From: Alnus glutinosa
Taxonomy: Eukaryota; Streptophyta; Magnoliopsida; Fagales; Betulaceae
Direction of reading: 5' to 3'
Assembly (NCBI RefSeq): GCF_958979055.1
Contig: NC_084891.1
Location: 24,265,501-24,329,500 of the forward strand
Length of the DNA stretch: 64,000 nucleotides
A model generated the notes under the pieces. It made no database searches. It was not told the origin of the DNA and saw only the letters and a program-made list of their open reading frames with translations. This document shows positions 47,122-60,996 of the stretch, one piece after another (the first letter of the stretch is position 1; every line of letters starts with the position of its first letter). The position numbers and the translations under genes are program-made.

Positions 47122-48687
47122 ATGAAAACAGAGATGGTTTTCAGGAATTTTGTTGCAGTATCTTTTACTAGGTACCGGCGGTTCTCCTCCTCTCGCCCTT
47201 CAGCACCATCATCTTCACTTCCATGGATCTCTCCTCTTCAATTGTCAAAAGCCACCTTGCCCAAACCAGAACATCCAACTGAAACAACTACTCCCTCTGT
47301 AGATGTTCAAAGGAAATCCAAGTATATCTCTCACGAATATGCCATCAACCTGATCAAACGTGAGAGAGATCCACAACATGCCCTGGAAATATTTAATTTA
47401 GTAGCAGAGCAAAAAGGTTTTAATCACAATTGCGCAACTTATGCAACTATCCTTGACAAGCTCGCCTGGTCCAAGAAGTTTCAGGCTGTTGATGCAGTTC
47501 TTCGTCAAATGACTTATGAAACTTGTAAATTTCATGAGGGTATATTCCTTAATCTCATGAAGCATTTTTCTAAATCCTCTCTGCATGAAAGAGTGCTTGA
47601 GATGTTCTATGCGATCCAGCCAGTTGCTCGTGAAAAGCCTTCTCTCAAAGCCATCAGCACTTGTCTCAATCTCCTAGTTGAATCAAACCGGATTGATTTG
47701 GCTCGACAGTTGCTCTTGCATTCAATGAAGAAGCTTGAATTGGAGCTGAATACCTGCATTTATAACATCTTGGTTAAGCTCCATTGCAAGAACAGGGATC
47801 TTGAATCTGCCTTTGAAATTGTTAACGAAATGAAAAAATCGAAGATTTCCTATCCTAATTTGATTACGTACTCAACGCTGATGGATGGTCTTTGTGAAAG
47901 TGGAAGACTCAAAGAAGCTATTGATCTGTTTGAGGAAATGGTCTCAAAGGATCAGATCTTTCCTGATGCACTATCTTACAATGTTTTGATCAATGGGTTT
48001 TGCTGTGGAGGGAAAGTTGATCAGGCTAGGAAGATAATGGAATTTATGAGGAGCAACGGATGCAATCCAAATGTATTCAATTACTCAACCTTGATGAATG
48101 GGTTTTGTAAGGAGGGAAGACTGCAAGAGGCCAAGGAGGTTTTTGATGAGATGAGTAGCTTTGGTCTGAAATCGGATACAGTTGGCTACACTACTTTAAT
48201 CAATTGCTTCTGTAGGGCTGGCAAAGTTGATGAAGCCACGGAGTTGCTCAAAGAGATGAAAGAAAGAGAATGCAAAGCCGATACAGTGACTTTCAATGTG
48301 ATACTTGGAGGACTGTGCAGAGAAGGTAGGTTCGAGGAGGCCCTTGATATGCTTGAGAAACTTCCCTACGATGGTATTTATCTGAACAAAGCAAGTTACA
48401 GGATTGTGTTGAATTCCTTATGCCAAAAAGGTGAGTTGAACAAGGCCACAGAGTTGTTGGATTTGATGCTGGGTAGGGGGCTTCTGCCACATTACGCAAC
48501 TTCAAATGAGTTGCTGGTTCGCCTTTGCAAGGCTGGAATGGTGGATGATGCAGTTATTGCATTGTTTGGATTGGTAGAGATGGGGTTTAAACCAGAGCCT
48601 GACTCATGGACTCATGTGCTTGAACTGATTTGCAGAGAAAGAAAGCTGTTACCTGCATTTGAGCTGCTTGATGAATTGGTTGTTTGA
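47122..48687 (+). CDS. Pentatricopeptide repeat protein, At5g18475-like (single exon)
   Basis: The frame is 521 codons in one exon, as is usual for plant PPR genes. PPR proteins bind organellar RNA through tandem ~35-residue helical pairs. Residues 1 to about 60 are basic and Ser-rich (FTRYRRFSSSRPSAPSSSLP), consistent with a mitochondrial or plastid presequence. From about residue 95 to the C-terminus there are roughly eleven P-type motifs, for example NLITYSTLMDGLCESGRLKE, DALSYNVLINGFCCGGKVDQ and NVFNYSTLMNGFCKEGRLQE. No E, DYW or SMR domain follows, so this is a P-class protein. I recall the closest relative as Arabidopsis At5g18475. The first ATG is at 47122; Met5 (47134) is an alternative. 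An acceptor-like TTCTTCAG ends at 47108, so a spliced 5' UTR is likely. Confidence 0.93.
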   Translation: MKTEMVFRNFVAVSFTRYRRFSSSRPSAPSSSLPWISPLQLSKATLPKPEHPTETTTPSVDVQRKSKYISHEYAINLIKRERDPQHALEIFNLVAEQKGFNHNCATYATILDKLAWSKKFQAVDAVLRQMTYETCKFHEGIFLNLMKHFSKSSLHERVLEMFYAIQPVAREKPSLKAISTCLNLLVESNRIDLARQLLLHSMKKLELELNTCIYNILVKLHCKNRDLESAFEIVNEMKKSKISYPNLITYSTLMDGLCESGRLKEAIDLFEEMVSKDQIFPDALSYNVLINGFCCGGKVDQARKIMEFMRSNGCNPNVFNYSTLMNGFCKEGRLQEAKEVFDEMSSFGLKSDTVGYTTLINCFCRAGKVDEATELLKEMKERECKADTVTFNVILGGLCREGRFEEALDMLEKLPYDGIYLNKASYRIVLNSLCQKGELNKATELLDLMLGRGLLPHYATSNELLVRLCKAGMVDDAVIALFGLVEMGFKPEPDSWTHVLELICRERKLLPAFELLDELVV

Positions 48688-49414
48688 GAGAGCTTGGGTT
48701 CCACGACTGGCCCATCAACCAAATAATGGAAGCAACAAGAAAATTGAATCCTTGGTTTGACAAGAACGCAGACGAAAGCAATTGGAGATGATGTGAGAAA
48801 AGAAACAGGCAGCTTCCCTTTTGATCGATTTTGCAATCTTGACCTATTTAATCGACGGTTGGTTAGAAATTATCATGTGTTATGAGGTCAAAATATTCCT
48901 GTAAGAAACAAGGGTGGTGCTTCCTTCAGAGCTGAAGTTAATTGACCAAATGTTGTACAGTCAGTGTACTTTCATGCTATAGACATCAAAATGACTTCTT
49001 CAACAATGAATTGAATTCATTTAAACTCTTTTTCAGTATCTTTTACTTAATTCCATTGATATATAGAGGTAACAGGTGTCATGAAATGAAACGAACCATG
49101 ATAGTCTTACATGGCATTGAAACACATAAGTTTACATTAATAATTGGAAGATTCCCCATTATCACTAAATAAGGTACAAAAATGAGAACACATTCATAGC
49201 AGAATAGACACACTAGTTTCAAGTACTTTATAGTGTAACCTTGCTAAGAGAAAAAAGTAACGAGGAAAACGCATGAATGCGTTACACCAGATTACTTCTA
49301 TGCTAAAATAACATTGCTTTGAGTTTTTGACCAACCGAAGCATGTCTCATTTGATGAATCCTTGCTTCTCCATCTCTGTTAAAAGCTTGCAATTTGACCA
49401 TGAGTCCATGACAA
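48688..49414. other. 3' flank of the PPR gene
   Basis: Probable 3' UTR then A/T-rich spacer. No frame or repeat boundary is supportable before the LTR-like sequence starting near 49415. Confidence 0.4.
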
Positions 49415-49940
49415 CTCTTTTTAAAAGAAAGAGAGAAAAGGAAAATATGTAAAAGAGAATTCTGTATTTTATAGTGTATATTAAACTGTACGACGGTCAA
49501 ATCTATTTATAGTACTTGAATAAAGCTAGGGACAAAAATAGAGGGCTGGGCTAAACTATGGCGACAGAGCTTGGGTTATTTAGCTTTGGGCTGGATCGGA
49601 TATGGGCTTAAGGCTGTGCATGGTGAGCTGGCGTAAACCAAGCTGCCTTCCATCGGCGCATGGCCGTGTGTGTGTACTGTGCAGTGTTGAAACTACTTTT
49701 CACCATTAGTGTAGCTCAGGCAGCGTAGAATTTTAGAAGTATCATCTATTGAGTAGAATAATATCCAAAGAAAAAAAAAGGGGAAAAAATTGGGTTTGAT
49801 ACCATGTTAAAAGAGAAAATATGTAAAATATAATTTTGTATTTCTGAATGGATATTAAATTATACAATAGTCAAGTCTATTTATAGTTCAACGAGGTCAG
49901 TGAAAAAATGAAAATACTACAAACATAAAATTAGGAATTA
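49415..49940 (-). mobile_element. Probable small LTR element (TRIM-like relic)
   Basis: Two related segments in direct orientation, about 49430-49515 and 49805-49890, share AAATATGTAAAA, TTGTATTT/CTGTATTTT, GTCAAATCTATTTATAG or GTCAAGTCTATTTATAG, and a similar order of words. Just before the right copy, GGTTTGATACCATG resembles the complement of an initiator-tRNA primer-binding site (TGGTATCA). This fits a short minus-strand LTR element of about 0.5 kb. Ends and target duplication were not resolved. Confidence 0.45.
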
Positions 49941-50043
49941 ATACAAATTGATTTACAACAATTATGGTGAAGAGTCAATAATGAATATTATCGTAATATT
50001 CTGAGAACATTTGAACAAAAGTTTTTTTTTTTTTTTTCTTTAA

Positions 50044-50760
50044 TGCTCCGTTTGTTTCGACGTAAAATGATTTCCGTCGTAAAATGATTTCGACGAAATT
50101 ATTTTCAGGAAAAATGATTTTCTCGAAAATATTTTTCGATGTTTGGTTCGCATGAAAAAATTACAAAATGCAAAAATAAGAGTTTGGTAATTGTCGCCGG
50201 AATCCAGCAACGTCTGGTCGCCGTTGCAGGATTCCGGCGAGAAAGTTTGATCGAATCCGGCCAAAATGGCTGGATTCAGGCCGGAATCTTCCGGATCTTG
50301 GCCGTTTTGGCCAGATCCGGCTGGATCAATAGCCGGATTTGTCCAGATCCGGCCGGCTTGGCCGAATCCGGCAATATTCTTGCCGGAATGTGGTCTGCCG
50401 GTGCCGGATTCCGGTGCCGGCAGAATTCCAGCCGCCGGATTCTGGCACTGGCAGAATTCCGGTGGCCTGATTCTGGCGCCGGCAGGTTTCTAGCGATCGG
50501 ATGTTATCGGACTTTGGCGCCGACTGGATCCCGACGACCGACAATTGCTAAATTCTGACGATCGGATATCAAACATGTGTGTAAGGACGAAGAGCTTAAT
50601 TTCGAAAAACGATTTACGATTCTAAAAATCGTAAATCGTTTTCCGAAAATTAAAGAAGCATTTTCGGTCAAACCGAAAATGATTTTTGATGATCATTATT
50701 TTCGCCCCAACCAAACACCGTAAAATACCGAAATCATTTTACGCCGAAACAAACGGAGCA
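50044..50760. mobile_element. 717-bp MITE with TAA duplication, upstream of the 14-3-3 gene
   Basis: The ends TGCTCCGTTTGTTTCGACG and, on the other strand, TGCTCCGTTTGTTTCGGCG match at 18 of 19. Complementarity extends through GTAAAATGATTT. TAA sits outside both ends (50041-50043 and 50761-50763), the duplication expected for PIF/Harbinger-type elements. The core (50200-50550) is unusual: short GCCGGA/TCCGGC words repeat dozens of times, giving long but meaningless open frames. The right end is 350 bp from the 14-3-3 start codon. Confidence 0.85.
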
Positions 50761-51055
50761 TAAACTAAAATCAATTTCCCAAACCAATTCACGAGAGTCA
50801 CTCCTACCCCAATGTGAATAGAATTGGGGAAGATCAAGAAACGGCGTCGGAGAGAGTAAGGCCCAGCGAGGCCCAAACTCCATCTCTTTCTTTCCAATCC
50901 AAATTCTAAGAAGTGACAAAAATAGCACTTTACTCTTCCACTCAAATCCAACGGCCAACCACTCCACTCACACAGTACTCTCATATACACCAGACCCCTC
51001 ATATACACCGAGGAGAGCTGTCCCTCGCTCTTTCAACCCACAAGCCTCAACCCCT

Positions 51056-51057
<2 letters not shown>

Positions 51058-51094
<37 letters not shown>
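51058..51094 (+). repeat. CT microsatellite in the 14-3-3 5' UTR
   Basis: An uninterrupted CT tract of about 17 units lies 17 bases upstream of the start codon. Confidence 0.9.
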
Positions 51095-51097
<3 letters not shown>

Positions 51098-51110
51098 ATA
51101 GTCGGTGACA

Positions 51111-54281
<3,171 letters not shown>

Positions 54282-54550
54282 AAAGAAATATTGAAAAAGC
54301 TTGTGCGGTCCTATTCTTCTTCTGAAGGAGGTGGGCTTCGAATGTCATTTGTGTGTTGTTTAATAGTGTGTAATATTTTGAAGATTATGGGCATGAACCC
54401 ATAACATGATGTTTTTTTTTTTTTTTAATATTCAGACTAAACCAATTTGTATGGAAAAGGGTAGCATTTGATAAGAGTACCTGCTAGCAATATTTGATGC
54501 GAGCTTCATATTGTCGTGGTTTATGGCATCGTATTATTTTCAAAATCTTA

Positions 54551-54815
54551 GATTATGTTTTGATACGCAGAATGGCTATTTCATTAGAAAAAAAGTACAG
54601 TTTTTATTAGGAATGGAAAAAAGTGGAATAGAATAGTTTTGGTGTTAGAATATATGATAATGAATCAATGATCTAATACTTAGAATGGCTATTTTTTTAT
54701 GGGTTATGAGAATAACTATTTCAAAATTATTTTATTTTATATTTTTCTATTTTTAATAAAAAAGTATTTATTTTCTTAATGGAACAGCTAGCCATTCTGC
54801 TTAACAAACTTAATC
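54551..54815. mobile_element. ~265-bp MITE downstream of the 14-3-3 gene
   Basis: The left end GATTATGTTTTGATACGCAG and, on the other strand, GATTAAGTTTGTTAAGCAG are imperfect inverted repeats. Both continue AATGGCTA and then CATTA-A-AAA. It belongs to the same family as 60806-60996. No target duplication could be assigned. Confidence 0.65.
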
Positions 54816-54995
54816 TTTGGATTAAGTGGGACGTCTTTTGGATTTCTGCAGCTGAATGGCTATCAATCATTGGTGTTACAATTTTCATTTAATCTGCTAC
54901 CAAAAACACAGACTTCCAATTCTTCCATTCGTTGGGCCGAATATTACGAAGGGAAACATGGTGTAGATTCGTGGCATGTGGTTTATTTGTTTGGA

Positions 54996-55489
54996 GAATT
55001 GTCACCCCTTTTGATACGACTTCGTAAAGTTTAAAACCTCTCAATTTAGTGTTTTAGACTTTTATTTTTTTTGTAATATCGTCTATTCGTTAAGGTTTAG
55101 GGTTTGGGATTAAATCAGACAGTAAAAAGGATAAAATGAACTTTATACTCCTAAAATTTTTATAAAATTTCAAATTTACCCTTCAAAAAAAAAAAAAAAC
55201 TAAGACAAAATGTGACCCATTATGGGTCACCAGACCCAGTCGTGGGATCTGTTGACCCACGGCGGGTCATTAGGTGACCCATAGGCCTGGGTCACAAGGT
55301 GAGTGGGTTAATCCGTATCATTTATTTTTTAAAGAAAAAAAATGAAGGCACTTTGAGAATTTTATATCCATCTGTTAGGATTTAACAAAGAATCCTAATG
55401 GAAGGGAACATTGCAAAAAGTAAAAGTTCAATATACTAAATTGAGAGGTTTTGAACTTTACGGAAACATTGCAAAAGAAATGACAATTC
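54996..55489. mobile_element. ~494-bp MITE with long inverted arms
   Basis: The ends GAATTGTCA match exactly. The arms pair over more than 100 bp, including CGTAAAGTT.AAAACCTCTC and AATTTAGT. The core at 55200-55300 repeats GTGACCCA/TGGGTCAC words. The design (A/T-rich long arms, GC-rich core) is like that of 7177-7835. Confidence 0.75.
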
Positions 55490-56679
55490 AGGATGTCAGT
55501 TAAAGTTTTACTTTTTATTTATTTATATGATAAAGGGAAAAATGGGAAAATTAAAGGGGTTCTTTTTCACTCCTATTGTGGATAGAGTTGACCATGTGAA
55601 TAGAGGTGGAAATGCATCCAAATACCAAGTTAGATGTAGATTTTGTAACTTGATGAGCTTTAAAATTGACGCATCTTGAGAATTTAGAAGCAGACCAGCT
55701 AATAAATAAAAGAGAAATGATAAAACTCATTATCCGCTTCATTTTTAACCCATTTCCGTATAGTGGAGGGGTGAATTACCATTTAATTTGTGAGACCCAC
55801 ATGAAATGTAACATACCTTGTAAAAGAAGCTTATGGTGGATGTCTGCAATAATGGGGAGAGATGCTCCAATTCGAAAACAAGTTTGCCTTGTTAATGGCC
55901 GAGATAGTCAAGAGGGAGCCACCTTCAATGGCTGTGGGAGAGATGCTCCAAAGACATGGCCGGTGGTTACTTGGGGGTTGACGGGTTGTGTAACCTCTTG
56001 TTCTAAGCATGATCGAACCATAAGAGGTCAATTGTGGGCCAAATAGTATTTATATTAGACTTGATATCAAGTTTTGTTAAAAAAAAATCTTCTTAGCTCG
56101 TAAAAGTTAATAGTAAGTTCTGTCTTCATAAATTTGAAATGGTCAATATCACTCGATATTTAATAGTTAATCCACAGAAGGCAAGACAGTTGGGGACCAA
56201 GGTTGTATATCTTGAGATATGATGATTTGCCACCTCAAGACAACTCTTGAGCACTTTGCCCATGTGACACCCCTAATTAGCTTTGGGGTTTTTATTTATT
56301 TATTTTTATTTTATAAAGTAAAAATTGTCACGTGGACAAAGATGATAAAGAATTGTAACTTGAAATGACAATATATCATATCTCGTATATCTTATACCAT
56401 TTAAGAAGTCACAAACAGGGACACAATGCAATCCTATTTACATCATAACAGACCATTTAAGAGTCACAAACAGGGACATAATGCAATCCTTTTTACATCA
56501 TAACAGATTTCGATTTCTATTGCCGAAAGATGACATGCCAGTTTATTTGAGTCTACCACACGCACCTGCATACACACCCAAAACCATAAAAAGTCCATCC
56601 ACACGTACAATCCAAAAGGCAATCTGTTACTTCAACAAATGCTTGTATAGCTTCATCAATATCTTGATGAGTGTGAAAG
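55490..56679. other. Spacer between convergent 14-3-3 and CUTA genes
   Basis: A 126-codon plus frame at 55666-56046 has no recognisable domain; a GATGCTCCAA word repeats within it (55861 and 55941). A ~45-bp near-duplicate (CACAAACAGGGACA.AATGCAATCC) occurs at 56411 and 56465. The part next to 56679 is likely CUTA 3' UTR. Confidence 0.4.
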
Positions 56680-58882
56680 TCAGTCCCTTGTGCTGTTTTT
56701 GATCCATTCTAGATACTGGAGACTGCCACCAGTTATGGGCAAGGCAATTACTTCCGGTACCCTGAGACAGACAAAGAAAAGGGCATGAGGGAGGAAAGAA
56801 AATCTTATTTCATCCAAAGGGATCGTCTGCCTTCAGACTCATGGGAATGCAGGCAATATCTAAATACTCCACATAGATAGTTAGATACTATGAAAAAGGT
56901 CCAAGTAGGTAACATGTCAGAATTGTCTACTCCATAGTATGTAAAATTCTTAGGCAAGTTACTTGTATTTTTAAGAAAATACAATGCAGAGGCTTTGGGC
57001 TTACTCATATTCATGGTTTGCCTTGACATGCTCTGTGAGAGCTTCTAAAAGGGATTGCCTGGTCTTGATTATAAGAAGTTCCTCAGAATCTGTCTGGATC
57101 TGAGCCCACAATACAAAACCGAGAGAAATAAGCTACAAAACAAGTTGTAAACTTATTCATACGAGTCATTCTTGGATATGCACATATACAAGAACGTGTA
57201 AACTGTCCTGACTGGAATGAAAAGTAAAGGGCTCGAAAGGTTGATATCCACTCTTCTCTATATTCAAATGGTACTCTTAATTAGTGGGGAAATGCAGTCC
57301 ATACCTCTCCCTGCCACTGATACACTGACTCAATACCTGTAAACACAAAACAAACATGGTCACAAAAAAATCCAATAAAGGAAACAGTCTATGCCAATTC
57401 CATTCTTCTTCTTCTTTCCTCTTTTCTTTTCTTTCTCTACTTTGTTATGCAAAGATCCAACCTACACACTGCCCCAACCCAATTCCATCCTGATGCCAAC
57501 TAAGCCAAGGCCCATGCGGTTGATTTGATGCCGGTTATTCAAAAGAATATCAATCAGCAGAACCATAAAATTCAACTCCAAATCCAAGATAAATAAATTG
57601 ACGCCGGGGGGTAATAAGAAACAAGAACATGACAGCTTGAAATAGAGAGAAAGAGATATGTCCAGAAACAAACTTACAACAGTTTAAATAAAGAGCTATG
57701 TTCAAAACATGGCTCCCGTATTGTTTGAAATCTCCATTTCATCATGCATGGCTAAAGCAGGTGCATATTCAAAAGCAACTAGTACTTACATGCCTTTCTA
57801 AACATGGTTAGAAACTATATAACATTTGAAAAATAACCCCACTTCAAAAGTTTTTCAAACATTATTTTCAGTCAGGTGATTTCAGAAAGTTAAACCATGA
57901 CGATTCATATTTGAAAAATATTTCTAGACACAGAAAAAGCTGAAATTTTTAAATGATCCAAACCTTCAAAATGAATGCATAAAACAATGTCAACATGAAT
58001 AATCGAGTTCACAATTTTCATTAGAACAAGCAATTTGTACTGAAAAAAAAAAGAAAAGAAAAAAAGGTCACATTTTCCAATCCATGCTGACCATTAACCA
58101 AAGAGGGAACATGCAGTTCAAGGTTGTATGCTGACAGAAGAATTATGAAGTGCATACCCGGTACTCGGTTTACACATGCCGCAAGTTTTTCTCTGACAAT
58201 GCTTTCAGCCAACTTCTTACCTAGACAAAGATTGTTCATTCCCCAATAAGTTAGTAGTTTAGGACTCAAATCTTCGGTACACTTCACTGACTACAATAGC
58301 AATCCAAAAGCTAAAGCATAAGGATCAATGGCAGTCAGCTACAAATATAATAACTTCAAAAATCACATCTTCAGCTTATTTATCTCAAACCCTCACGAGC
58401 AGAATTGTGACGAAAAAAAAAAAAAATCGAAAACCACAAACCCAGTTCTTTGTTAGGGACGGTAACATAGACGACGATACTCGGCACAGTGTTGCTACTC
58501 CCTTCCATTCTGATAGTATGGACGTTCTTAGCTGGCGATTGCCCACCAAACTTCGATCTGAGACAGAAACCCCAGTACCCCAAGTACCCATCAAACGCAA
58601 GTACACATAAATGGGTATCAAATTTGAATGAAATCAATAAAACCCACAACATATATATCGCAGAGATAGTGGGGGTGGTAGTGGTGGGTACCGTAAGAGA
58701 GGGGCAAAGGGGAGAGACTGAGCACAACCCGTTTTTAGGGAAGAGCTGTAGGAGAGACAGAGATTGGAGAGGCCAAAGCTGAGCATGCAAAAGGCACCGA
58801 CCAGGGGCAAACGGCGTCGTAGTGCGGTCGCGGAGACAATGGGCCAGGACGAGGATGCCCTGCAGCAGAGGCTAAATGCCAT
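56680..58882 (-). CDS. CUTA: CutA1-family protein, plastid-type (6 exons)
   Basis: Exons in transcript order: 58692-58882, 58442-58557, 58158-58220, 57305-57336, 57005-57099, 56680-56761. They join to 192 codons plus TGA. CutA proteins are small trimeric ferredoxin-like folds linked to divalent-metal (copper) tolerance; plant CUTA is reported in chloroplasts, and its exact role is unsettled. Residues 1 to about 80 are basic, Ser/Leu-rich and lack acidic residues (MAFSLCCRASSSWPIVSATA), as in a transit peptide. The core reads VPSIVVYVTVPNKELGKKLA, REKLAACVNRVPGIESVYQW, DSEELLIIKTRQSLLEALTE, HEYEVPEVIALPITGGSLQY. The usual YDVPEV is YEVPEV here, caused by the exon 5/6 junction base. Relative of Arabidopsis At2g33740. 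Intron/exon frame is intact throughout. Confidence 0.95.
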
Positions 58883-58904
58883 TTCTTAATACTTAACTTT
58901 GTAT

Positions 58905-58933
58905 TTACAAGGGTTTGGGTTTGGGTTTGGGTT
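58905..58933. promoter_or_regulatory. Telo-box-like repeat in the CUTA leader
   Basis: GGGTTTG occurs in a row (on the minus strand CCCAAACCC words ending AAACCCTTG) just upstream of the CUTA start codon. It resembles interstitial telomere motifs (telo boxes, AAACCCTA) found near transcription starts of many plant genes. Function here is inferred only. Confidence 0.4.
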
Positions 58934-59022
58934 CGTTGCTTGATGCTCTTGCTCTGGAACAAAGACAAATTCCTTCTCCAGAAGCTGCTAATTGTACGAT
59001 GGTGTGGTCCTGATTGTGCCAC

Positions 59023-59570
59023 GTGAGAATGGAAGTTTGATTGGACGGTGGTAATGTCTCCAGCTGGAGTTAGTGGCCGGGCCCAATTTAAACATGTGTT
59101 TTTGTTCTGGTTCTAGGCCCATTGCTGCCCAACTAAACTGAGATCATGGAGCCTGGAGTACAGCATTTAGCTCAAGAAAACAAGCTATTTAGAAGAGCCG
59201 CAGAGAACTCTTGCTTGAGAATCTTTCTAATTTTTTAATTTTTAATTTTTTTTTTTCTTTCTTTGGTTCTAGGCAAGAGAATCTATATGAATGAAGGAAC
59301 CCATTTTGAGAAGACTCTATATGTGGTAAGTTTGCTAATCAAGCCCAAGTAAAAAACAAAGTAGACTCCATATCAACTTTGCTAATAGTTGCGAATTGGG
59401 CCGATAAGGTCATACGGCCTATGAAATTTATATGCGAAGACCATAAAACTGATCCATGAGCCCGAATCTTATCGAAATCCCGGTCCAATCTTACTTGGCA
59501 GGGAATACATTCCCAAACCAATGAAGTGCGTCTGAATGACAATAACAGTGCACAAAGCCACAAACCCACA
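59023..59570. other. Spacer upstream of CUTA
   Basis: Probable CUTA promoter at the left, then non-coding spacer with a T-run near 59245-59255. The 96-codon minus frame at 59339-59629 has no recognisable similarity. Confidence 0.35.
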
Positions 59571-59578
59571 ACATAGGA

Positions 59579-60182
59579 TAAGGGTGAAAATGCGTGCATA
59601 TAATAATTGTATGTATTTGCTATTCGCATTTAACCGTTATTTGCTATCTACACATGCGAATGCAGATGCGGTTAGCAAAAATCAATATCCACATACGCAG
59701 ATGCGGATAGCGGGTTTAGAGAATGCGGATGCGGTTAATAACCATATCTGCATTCCCTTTATATATATATATAGGTAAGTGTAACACTTTTAGGTTAGGT
59801 TTTTTTCATTATCATCTCAAAGTCATACCTCACTGTATTTAACTTTTTTTTGGTAATCCAAATCCCATTTACTCTATGAGACAATGACTTTCTATGACTA
59901 ATAATCGTGAATTGGGTAACCAATGAAATCTTAATTTTTTTAAGTTTGCATATAGTAATAACTACATTATTTAATCTTGCATATAGATTTAGATAGTAAT
60001 CCAAAATACCTATTACCTTTTATGCCGATAGTGAATAATAACCGCATTTAATAGTTGTAATAACCGCGCGAATGTAAATAGCAATAACATAATGTGGATG
60101 CGGATATCTAAAAGTGATAATCGCATTTTGCGGATGTGGGTGCGGATATTACTAACAAATGCATCTAAATTTTCACTCCAAA
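59579..60182. mobile_element. ~604-bp non-autonomous hAT-like element
   Basis: The ends TAAGGGTGAAAA and, on the other strand, TTGGAGTGAAAA agree at 9 of 12. Flanks ACATAGGA (59571-59578) and ACATGAGA (60183-60190) agree at 6 of 8, as for an aged hAT duplication. Subterminal regions on both sides carry ATGCGGATGCGG and TAACCGCAT words. The centre is A/T-rich with a TA microsatellite at 59760-59773. Confidence 0.65.
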
Positions 60183-60190
60183 CATGAGAT

Positions 60191-60805
60191 ACATTATTGG
60201 TTTAAAGGATAATTGACGCTCAAGTTTAGGCCATCATGGGGGTACTCACATGAAAGTTGGAGCGTACTTAACATGAAAGCGGTTATATTAGAACCTCTTT
60301 AAAAGCTAAATTTGAATAGGTAAAAAGGACTTTTGGCCCAAAGCTCAAAACGCAAGCTTAGCGTATTTATATTTCCTTCACACACACTTTACTAACTTAA
60401 GCATCAGAGGTTTCCCTCGCCGATACCCATCGACAAGCTCTCGTGCTTACATCCTTTTTATTTTGCAGGTGTGAACTGATCCAGTGTTTGGTATTAAGAA
60501 ACTGTTCTATCACCAATCAATCTTACTATTGGTCTGCACATAATCTTATTAAATGAGTCGTCTTACTAACTGAAGTGAAAGCATTGTCAATTTTTTCTCT
60601 AGCTGCTCGTGATAGTGGTTCCTACGTCAACCCTTTCCTTTCATTGTTAATTTGTTTTGTGTTCTCACGATTGGCATCACAGCTTAAGGCACATGAATTT
60701 GGTGTTTGGACCAGAAAGTCATAATTGGTCCAGGTGCATAATTGCACTATGCCTCGATTGTTGCCCCATAGCATAGTGGCCCATTAAGTTCGTACAAGAG
60801 ACCGA
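60191..60805. other. Spacer without a supported gene
   Basis: No frame, repeat or RNA gene could be recognised. Confidence 0.4.
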
Positions 60806-60996
60806 GGATATGTTTCGTATGCAAAATGATTATTTTATTAAGAAATAAAAAATATTAAAAAAAATAGGAAGTGGAATAAAGAAGCGCCGGTGTTTATACT
60901 CTTAACACTTAAAATAGCTGTTACACATTCTTCTATTTTCAATAAAAATTATTTAATTTTTTAATGGAATGGTCATTTCACGTACCTAACCAAACG
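60806..60996. mobile_element. ~190-bp MITE, same family as 54551-54815
   Basis: The left end GGATATGTTTCGTATGCAAA and, on the other strand, CGTTTGGTTAGGTACGTGAA are imperfect inverted repeats. Both continue ATGA(T/C), then TT.TATTAA or CCATTAA and A-rich sequence. No target duplication was resolved. Confidence 0.55.

Noticed and set aside
50139..50558. 139-codon frame
   Set aside because: It falls in the repeated GCCGGA core of a MITE; several frames on both strands are open for the same compositional reason.
58735..59022. 95-codon minus frame beginning MAQSGPHHRT
   Set aside because: It overlaps CUTA exon 1 in another frame and is broken by the CUTA leader; no conserved content.
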